Shown here in pieces: positions 58,901 to 64,000 of a stretch of DNA of 64,000 nucleotides. Source of the DNA: Roseburia_C sp900315735 (GTDB taxonomy: Bacteria > Bacillota > Clostridia > Lachnospirales > Lachnospiraceae); assembly GCA_052118425.1 (NCBI GenBank), contig JBQKHF010000009.1. The stretch is one strand, 5' to 3'. Numbering within the stretch: position 1 is the first letter of the stretch; each line of letters opens with the position of its first letter. Below the pieces are notes generated by a model. The model was not told the origin of the DNA, searched no databases, and worked only from the letters and a program-made list of their open reading frames with translations. Position numbers and translations under genes: made by a program.

Positions 58901-60223
58901 CGTATCCGTTCCCTTCTTGCCGCTATCCGTGTCAAAGAAAAACGTCAGGAAAAACGTACCATCGTTCCTGCTAACTTTAACCGTGTAGTATTTACCGAAG
59001 AAATGCGTGACAGTTACACGATTCTCTGTCCTCAGATGTCACCGATTCATTTTGAACTCTTAGAGCCTGCTTTCCAGGCTGCCGGATATCATCTGGTAGT
59101 ACTTGACAATGATAACCGTGACTCTGTAGATGTAGGATTAAAATATGTAAATAATGATGCCTGCTACCCTTCCCTTATGGTTGTCGGTCAGATTATGAGT
59201 GCTGTTATGTCCGGAAAATATGATATGACAAAGACTGCAATTTTAATCTCCCAGACCGGTGGTGGATGTCGTGCCAGCAACTATATCGGTTTCATCCGCC
59301 GTGCCTTAGAAAAAGCCGGCTATAAAGATGTTCCGGTTATTTCCATTAACTTAAGCGGCTTAGAGAAGAACCCTGGCTTTAAATTTACACCACAGCTTAT
59401 CCAGCATGGTCTTTATGCCTTAGAGTTTGGCGATATTTTCATGCGCTGCCTCTACCGCACCAGACCTTATGAGGAAGTACCTGGTTCTGCCAATGCACTT
59501 CATGAGAAATGGAAGGAACGTGTCATTGCATTTATTTCCAAGAAGGGCTTTGTCTCCCACCGGAAATACAAGAAGATGTGCCGTGAAATCATCCGTGACT
59601 TCGACCGTCTTCCGATGAAGGACATCAAGAAACCTAAGGTTGGTGTTGTTGGTGAGATTCTGGTTAAATTCCTTCCAGCCGCAAATAATTATCTGGTAGA
59701 CTTACTGGAATCTGAAGGTGCTGAGGCTGTTGTTCCTGATCTTACCGACTTCCTGCTCTACTGCTTCTATAACCAGAACTTTAAAGCAGAACACCTTGGC
59801 ATGAGCAGGAAATCCGCAAGAGTCTCAAACCTTGGTATCAAATTCTTCGAATGGCTCCGTTCCGCTGCCCGTGACGAATTTGAAAAGAGTGAACACTTTG
59901 ATCCGCCTGCCCATATTGAAACACTGGAAAAATATGCTTCTGAGATTGTATCCCAGGGTAACCAGACCGGTGAAGGATGGTTCTTAACCGGTGAAATGTT
60001 AGAGCTGATTCATACCGGAACCAATAATATTGTATGTACACAGCCATTTGCCTGTCTGCCAAACCATGTAGTTGGTAAAGGTGTTATCAAGAAACTGCGT
60101 CATCAGTATCCGCTTTCTAACATTGTGGCTATCGACTATGACCCGGGTGCCAGTGAAGTAAACCAGTTGAACCGTATCAAACTGATGCTCTCTACTGCCA
60201 ACAAGAACCTTGCAAAGGATTGA
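55976..60223 (+). CDS. Giant 2-hydroxyacyl-CoA dehydratase activase-like fusion protein
   Basis: A 1415-residue protein. Two BcrAD/BadFG ATPase domains stand in tandem, starting at LGIDIGSTTVKIAV (about residue 8) and YLGIDAGSTTTKIAL (about 325); each has its iron-sulfur cysteine loop (NGICAGGTGSFIDQ, EACSSGCGSFIETF). A cysteine cluster CQGCTNHCLL near 605 opens a DUF2229 region, and the C-terminal ~500 residues resemble the dehydratase-like HgdB/C fold (QTGGGCRASNYIGFIRRAL). Related proteins are annotated CoA-substrate-specific activases, but no CoA dehydratase genes are nearby and the reaction is unknown. The ATG after AGGGTG is preferred to the GTG three codons upstream. Confidence 0.88.
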   Translation: MENKNLNKLGIDIGSTTVKIAVLGENNELLFADYERHFANIRETLTDLLKKAFDKLGNLKLAPMITGSGGLTLAKHLGIPFVQEVISVSTALQDYAPQTDVAIELGGEDAKIIYFEGGNVEQRMNGICAGGTGSFIDQMASLIQTDASGLNEYAKNYDAIYPIAARCGVFAKTDIQPLINEGATREDLSASIFQAVVNQTISGLACGKPIRGHVAFLGGPLHFLSELKEAFIRTLKLDDEHIIAPENSHLFASIGSALNYKEDVTYDLSDILDKLSSDIKMEFEVARMEPLFATQADYDAFTARHNGHNVKTADLSTYKGNCYLGIDAGSTTTKIALAGEDGSLLYSFYSSNNGSPLATAIKSIKEIYSLLPADAHIVHSCSTGYGEALLKAALMLDDGEVETVAHYYAAAFFDPDVDCILDIGGQDMKCIKIKNQTVDSVQLNEACSSGCGSFIETFAKSLNYSVQDFAKEALFAENPIDLGTRCTVFMNSKVKQAQKEGASVADISAGLAYSVIKNALFKVIKLSDAKDLGEHIVVQGGTFYNDAVLRSFEKISGCEAVRPDIAGIMGAFGAALIARERHEEGYQTSMLSIDEINALTFDTKLTRCQGCTNHCLLTINRFSGNRSYITGNRCERGLGKEKNKENIPNLFEYKNERLFAYPPLKKEEATRGTVGLPRVLNMYENYPFWATFFAALKFEVVLSPQSTRKIYELGIDSIPSESECYPAKLAHGHVSWLIQHQVDFIFYPCIPYERNEFPDSNNHYNCPIVTSYAENIKNNVDEITSGQVRFLNPFMAFTNLDVLTEQLVHTFTEEFSIPAEEIKAAAKTAWQELANAREDIKRKGEETLAYLKETGKRGIVLAGRPYHVDPEINHGIPELINSYGLAVLTEDSVAHLHEVERPLIVMDQWMYHSRLYAAANFVKTQDNLDLIQLNSFGCGLDAVTTDCVNDILSKSGKIYTCLKIDEVNNLGAARIRIRSLLAAIRVKEKRQEKRTIVPANFNRVVFTEEMRDSYTILCPQMSPIHFELLEPAFQAAGYHLVVLDNDNRDSVDVGLKYVNNDACYPSLMVVGQIMSAVMSGKYDMTKTAILISQTGGGCRASNYIGFIRRALEKAGYKDVPVISINLSGLEKNPGFKFTPQLIQHGLYALEFGDIFMRCLYRTRPYEEVPGSANALHEKWKERVIAFISKKGFVSHRKYKKMCREIIRDFDRLPMKDIKKPKVGVVGEILVKFLPAANNYLVDLLESEGAEAVVPDLTDFLLYCFYNQNFKAEHLGMSRKSARVSNLGIKFFEWLRSAARDEFEKSEHFDPPAHIETLEKYASEIVSQGNQTGEGWFLTGEMLELIHTGTNNIVCTQPFACLPNHVVGKGVIKKLRHQYPLSNIVAIDYDPGASEVNQLNRIKLMLSTANKNLAKD

Positions 60224-60230
60224 TTCTTTT

Positions 60231-61187
60231 ATGCAAACAATGACGATTATCGTACCCTGCTATAACGAGGAAGAAGCTCTTCCGTATTTTTACGAAGAGA
60301 TTTCAAAAATCAGACAACAGCTTACAGAGATTTCTCTTAAGCTGCTGTTTGTCAATGATGGCTCTAAGGACAATACCCTTGCCATCCTAAAAAAACTTGC
60401 TTCTTCCGACAACAGTGTATATTATATTTCCTTTTCCCGTAATTTTGGAAAAGAAGCGGCTATTTATGCCGGTCTGAAAAATTCAACCAGTGATTATACT
60501 GCCATTATGGATGCAGATTTACAGGATCCGCCTTCCCTGCTTCCTTCGATGCTTCATGCCATCCGGGAAGAAGGCTATGATTCGGTTGCCACACGCCGGG
60601 TAAACCGCAAAGGAGAGCCGCCTATCCGCTCTTTCTTTGCCCGGATGTTCTATAAGCTTATCCGCAAAATGTCGGATACGGATATCGTAGATGGTGCCAG
60701 AGATTTCCGGTTGATGAACCGTCCTTTTGTCGATGCACTGTTGGAATTAAATGAATACAACCGCTTTTCCAAGGGGTTATTCGGCTGGGTCGGTTTCCGT
60801 ACCAAATGGATTGAATTCGAAAATACGGAACGGATTGCCGGAGAAACCAAATGGTCTTTCTTCCAGCTGGTCCGCTACTCCTTAGACGGAATGATATCCT
60901 TCTCTACGGCTCCGTTGAAGCTCGCATCCTTTACCGGAATGTTTATGTGTATCATTTCCTTCCTTGCGATTATCTTCATCATTGTAAGGCAGCTTTTATT
61001 CGGTGGTTCCGCTTTCGGCTGGCCGTCCATGGCTTGTATCGTTATCTTTATCGGCGGTATCCAGCTTCTGTGCATCGGAATCTTAGGTTCCTACCTTTCC
61101 CGCACTTATATGGAAGTCAAAAGACGACCGATTTATATCTGTCAGGAAAGCAATCTAAAGGCAGATAAAGCTGTTAAATCTGAATGA
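60231..61187 (+). CDS. GT2-family polyprenyl-phosphate glycosyltransferase (GtrB/CsbB-like)
   Basis: A 318-residue membrane enzyme: VPCYNEEEALPYF, MDADLQDPPSLL with the metal-binding aspartates, DGARDFRLMNR, then two C-terminal helices (ASFTGMFMCIISFLAIIFIIV, MACIVIFIGGIQLLCIGIL). Such enzymes load a sugar on undecaprenyl phosphate for decoration of cell-surface polymers. The ATG is favoured over an upstream TTG lying inside the end of the previous gene. It begins 7 nt after the activase stop and is probably co-transcribed. Confidence 0.93.
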   Translation: MQTMTIIVPCYNEEEALPYFYEEISKIRQQLTEISLKLLFVNDGSKDNTLAILKKLASSDNSVYYISFSRNFGKEAAIYAGLKNSTSDYTAIMDADLQDPPSLLPSMLHAIREEGYDSVATRRVNRKGEPPIRSFFARMFYKLIRKMSDTDIVDGARDFRLMNRPFVDALLELNEYNRFSKGLFGWVGFRTKWIEFENTERIAGETKWSFFQLVRYSLDGMISFSTAPLKLASFTGMFMCIISFLAIIFIIVRQLLFGGSAFGWPSMACIVIFIGGIQLLCIGILGSYLSRTYMEVKRRPIYICQESNLKADKAVKSE

Positions 61188-61265
61188 AAAAATTATAAAA
61201 AAGAAAGTTTATAAACTTTTAAGAAATCCGCAACTCCTTATAAATACTGGGGTTGCGGATTTTTG

Positions 61266-61292
61266 TTAGCACTCTTTTCTAAAGAGTGCTAA
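61266..61292. promoter_or_regulatory. CIRCE operator upstream of htpG
   Basis: A perfect TTAGCACTC-N9-GAGTGCTAA, identical in both arms to the site at hrcA with a different spacer, ending 7 bp before the htpG -35 box. Confidence 0.95.
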
Positions 61293-61299
61293 TTTTCTA

Positions 61300-61326
61300 T
61301 TGACTTTTAAATTTGCAAAGTATAAT
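61300..61326 (+). promoter_or_regulatory. htpG promoter
   Basis: TTGACT and a perfect TATAAT, but only 15 bp apart, 76 nt before htpG. The short spacer should make the basal promoter weak. Confidence 0.6.
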
Positions 61327-61402
61327 ATTTCTATTAGGATTTGTAGTCTGACACTACAAAATAAAGTAAGAAGTTGCAAGAGAAAGAAAAGGAGTGTTTT
61401 AA

Positions 61403-63499
61403 ATGAGTAATAAACATGGAAATTTATCAATTAGCAGCGATAACATTTTTCCGATTATAAAGAAATGGATGTATTCCGATCATGACATTTTCTATCGTGA
61501 ACTGATTTCCAATGGCTGTGATGCCATTACCAAATTAAAGAAGCTGGAAATGATGGGCGAATATACCCTTCCAGCCGATTATAAGCCTGAAATTCACGTT
61601 ATTGTCAACCCGGACGATAAAACCCTTACCTTCATCGATAACGGGCTTGGAATGACCGCTGATGAAGTGGAAGAATATATCAACCAGATTGCATTCTCCG
61701 GAGCTACCGATTTCCTGGAGAAATACAAAGATAAAGCCAATGAAGACCAGATTATCGGTCATTTCGGACTGGGCTTCTATTCCGCTTTCATGGTTGCAGA
61801 TGAGGTTCACATCGATACCCTCTCTTATAAAGATGGCGCTACTGCCGTTCACTGGGAATGCGATGGCGGCACAGAATTCGATATGAAGGACAGTGACCGT
61901 ACCGAAGTCGGAACCAAGATTACTCTTTTCTTAAATGAGGATGCTTTGGAATTTGCCAACGAATATCGTGCAAGAGAAGTCATTGAGAAGTACTGCTCTT
62001 TCATGCCGGTGCCAATCTATCTGACCAAGGCAAATGCTGAGCCACAGTACGAGACCATCAAACCGGAAGACAAATTAGATACCGATACCGTCATTGAAAC
62101 AATCGTTGAAGAAGCCAAGACAGAAGAAAAAGAAAACGAGAATGGTGAAAAAGAAGTCGTAGAAGTATCTCCAAGAACTGAGAAACTTAAGATTTTAAAA
62201 CGTCCGGTTCCATTGAATGATACGAACCCACTGTGGACCAAGACTCCGAGCGAATGTACCGATGAAGAATACAAAGCTTTCTACCGTAAAGTATTTATGG
62301 ATTATAAAGAGCCTTTATTCTGGATTCATCTGAATATGGACTATCCGTTTAACTTAAAAGGTATTCTGTACTTCCCGAAGATTAATACGGAATACGATTC
62401 CATCGAAGGAACCATTAAATTATATAATAACCAGGTATTTATCGCAGACAACATTAAGGAAGTCATTCCGGAATTCTTAATGCTCTTAAAGGGTGTAATT
62501 GACTGTCCTGACCTTCCGCTTAACGTTTCCCGTAGTGCACTGCAGAACGATGGCTTCGTAAAGAAGATTTCCGATTATATCAGCAAGAAAGTTGCAGATA
62601 AATTAATCGGTATGTGCAAGACTGAAAAAGAAAGCTACGAAAAATACTGGGATGACATCAGCCCGTTTATCAAATTCGGCTGCTTAAAAGATACCAAGTT
62701 CTGTGACAAGATGAATGATTACATCCTCTTTAAGAACTTAGATGATAAATATCTCACTCTTCCGGAACTTTTGAAAGAAGACGAAAAAGCAGAGGAAAAT
62801 ACCGAAGATACAAAGGCAGAAGATACCGCTTCTGACAATGCTTCTGATACTGATAAGACCACTGATACTGCTTCTGACGAAGAAAAGGATGAAAGAAAAC
62901 CGATTTATTATGTTACCGATCCGGTTCAGCAGGGACAGTATATCAAGATGTTCAAGGAACAGGGCATGGATGCCGTTATCTTAAATCACAATATCGATAC
63001 CTCCTTCATCAGCCAGTTAGAGCAGCGTAATGAGAAATTCAAGTTCATGCGAATCGACGCAGACCTTACCGATTCTTTGAAAGAGGAAAATGCTGAGGAT
63101 GCCAAAGAGGCAGAAGAAACCCTGTCCAAAGTATTCAAAGATACCTTAAAGAATGATAAGCTTACGATTAAAGCTGCCAAACTGAAAAATGCCGATATTG
63201 CTTCTGTTATTACTCTCTCCGAGGAAGGCAGACGTATGCAGGATATGATGAAAATGTATGCCATGAACGGCATGGGTGGTATGGATACTTCCATGTTTGC
63301 GGCAGACCAGACACTGACCTTAAATACCAGTCATCCTCTGGTTCAGTACATCTTAAATCACAAAGACTCCGAGCATGTGCCGATGTTCTGTCAGCAGCTT
63401 TACGATTTAGCTGTTTTAAGCAACCAGCCTTTATCCGTAGATGCTATGACAAAATTCATCCAGCGAAGCAACGACATCATGATGCTGCTGGCAAAATAA
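61403..63499 (+). CDS. htpG: Chaperone HtpG (bacterial Hsp90) with extra charged linkers
   Basis: A 698-residue Hsp90. The N-terminal GHKL ATPase has ELISNGCDAITKL, FIDNGLGMTADEV and GHFGLGFYSAFMVAD; the middle domain has PLNVSRSALQND with the catalytic arginine; a dimerisation domain ends the protein. E. coli HtpG is 624 residues. The extra length comes from a charged insertion at about 221-262 (EEAKTEEKENENGEKEVVEV), at the N/middle boundary, and an acidic low-complexity stretch at about 459-499 (KAEDTASDNASDTDK). Transcription is probably repressed by HrcA through the CIRCE upstream. Confidence 0.97.
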   Translation: MSNKHGNLSISSDNIFPIIKKWMYSDHDIFYRELISNGCDAITKLKKLEMMGEYTLPADYKPEIHVIVNPDDKTLTFIDNGLGMTADEVEEYINQIAFSGATDFLEKYKDKANEDQIIGHFGLGFYSAFMVADEVHIDTLSYKDGATAVHWECDGGTEFDMKDSDRTEVGTKITLFLNEDALEFANEYRAREVIEKYCSFMPVPIYLTKANAEPQYETIKPEDKLDTDTVIETIVEEAKTEEKENENGEKEVVEVSPRTEKLKILKRPVPLNDTNPLWTKTPSECTDEEYKAFYRKVFMDYKEPLFWIHLNMDYPFNLKGILYFPKINTEYDSIEGTIKLYNNQVFIADNIKEVIPEFLMLLKGVIDCPDLPLNVSRSALQNDGFVKKISDYISKKVADKLIGMCKTEKESYEKYWDDISPFIKFGCLKDTKFCDKMNDYILFKNLDDKYLTLPELLKEDEKAEENTEDTKAEDTASDNASDTDKTTDTASDEEKDERKPIYYVTDPVQQGQYIKMFKEQGMDAVILNHNIDTSFISQLEQRNEKFKFMRIDADLTDSLKEENAEDAKEAEETLSKVFKDTLKNDKLTIKAAKLKNADIASVITLSEEGRRMQDMMKMYAMNGMGGMDTSMFAADQTLTLNTSHPLVQYILNHKDSEHVPMFCQQLYDLAVLSNQPLSVDAMTKFIQRSNDIMMLLAK

Positions 63500-63515
63500 A
63501 ATTTCAAAAAAGACC

Positions 63516-63548
63516 AAAAAGGGAATCTGATTGTATCAGATTCCCTTT
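63516..63548. terminator. Bidirectional terminator between htpG and the foldase gene
   Basis: A perfect 15-bp stem (AAAAGGGAATCTGAT/ATCAGATTCCCTTTT) with a 3-nt loop between convergent genes. Confidence 0.93.
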
Positions 63549-63555
63549 TAAAGTT

Positions 63556-64000
63556 CTACTCTTCCAACTGGTAATATTTATCCAGCACTTCAAAAAAGCT
63601 GTTGGTGGTTATGGTTCCATCTGTCTTAAGTTCCAGCTCATCCCAGACTTTTTCGTTGAGGCTTGAGGATAATCCTGCCACAAAAGCGTCATATTCGTCA
63701 TTAAAGGCTTCTTTCTCACGCTTCTTAACAATCTTAGCCTTGTTTGCATCTGTCAGCTCCTGATTGAATTTATTGATGCACTTGATAAAATAATAGCCGT
63801 CATCTGTTGCAATGCTTCCTGATATCTCATCATCATTTAAGTTAAATGCAATATCCTCTACTTCCTTTGGCATTTCATCTCTTCCAAAGGTAATGTCAAT
63901 CTGGGCAGCCTCATTATAATCTGCTGCTACCGTCCGGAAATCCTCACCATTTGCCAGTCTGGATGCCACCTCTCCTGCACGGCTCTGATCCTTTACATAA
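63556..64000 (-). CDS. Parvulin-type peptidyl-prolyl isomerase (C-terminal part)
   Basis: The frame stays open to the window edge, so at least 147 C-terminal residues of a longer gene are seen. The segment RAGEVASRLANGEDFRTVAADY, then DITFGRDEMPKEVEDIAFNL and DDGYYFIKCINKF is the PpiC/PrsA rotamase fold; a helical tail follows. Full-length relatives are secreted lipoprotein foldases (PrsA) or SurA-like, but the N-terminus lies outside. The GTG at 63969 is internal, not the start. Confidence 0.85.
   Translation of the reverse strand, partial: YVKDQSRAGEVASRLANGEDFRTVAADYNEAAQIDITFGRDEMPKEVEDIAFNLNDDEISGSIATDDGYYFIKCINKFNQELTDANKAKIVKKREKEAFNDEYDAFVAGLSSSLNEKVWDELELKTDGTITTNSFFEVLDKYYQLEE

Overview
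The window reads as chromosome of a low-GC, spore-forming Clostridia member, most likely Lachnospiraceae. This is inferred from spoIIP and gpr, the GerMN-domain lipoprotein, HrcA/CIRCE heat-shock control, TTG/GTG starts behind strong Shine-Dalgarno sites, and gene order matching the rpsT-gpr-spoIIP-lepA-hemW-hrcA-grpE-dnaK-dnaJ-prmA-rsmE-mtaB block of Firmicutes. No rRNA, tRNA, CRISPR array or complete insertion sequence was seen. Most genes are on the minus strand.

Layout. 1-3200 is an accessory patch. An AbiEi/AbiEii toxin-antitoxin pair lies between an intact PAS-domain gene and a deleted copy of the same gene, next to a small nucleotidyltransferase (MNT) gene without a HEPN partner, with IS200/IS605-like hairpins at the left edge. 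3300-8500 holds yajC-tgt, aroC, and coaBC with an ECF S-component (likely vitamin or precursor uptake). 8535-14961 is one long operon: ireB, ruvX, a DUF1292 gene, rnj, ylbF, a short MltG-like gene, trmR, a U32/TrhP-type gene and a lactonase-like gene. 15087-21023 holds tRNA/rRNA/ribosomal-protein modification genes (mtaB, thiI with its cysteine desulfurase, rsmE, prmA) plus an HPr-like gene lacking the active-site histidine. 21253-35616 is the chaperone/translation/sporulation block. 35711-42929 holds holA, comEC, a GerMN lipoprotein, a two-component system and comEA. 43036-50699 is an arginine cluster (argC, a GNAT gene, argJ, argB, argD and an orphan binding protein, with divergent argG). 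50749-64000 holds a MocR regulator, a DUF2225 gene, glnS, a rhomboid-like protein, a 1415-residue dehydratase-activase fusion, a GT2 glycosyltransferase, htpG, and the end of a parvulin-type foldase gene.

The most interesting non-coding signal is a ~245-bp element at 27131-27376 between hemW and hrcA. Its arms form about 51 pairs closing a branched tip. All three wobble positions are G-U only if the plus strand is transcribed, and a U-run follows the 3' arm. It looks like an undescribed structured RNA diverging from the hrcA promoter. Other notable points are a comEC gene with no canonical start at its natural N-terminus, a holA promoter placed so that the mRNA would be leaderless, a second perfect CIRCE in front of htpG, charged linkers in HtpG, a rhomboid fold without catalytic residues, and a palindromic repeat shared by two distant intergenic sites.
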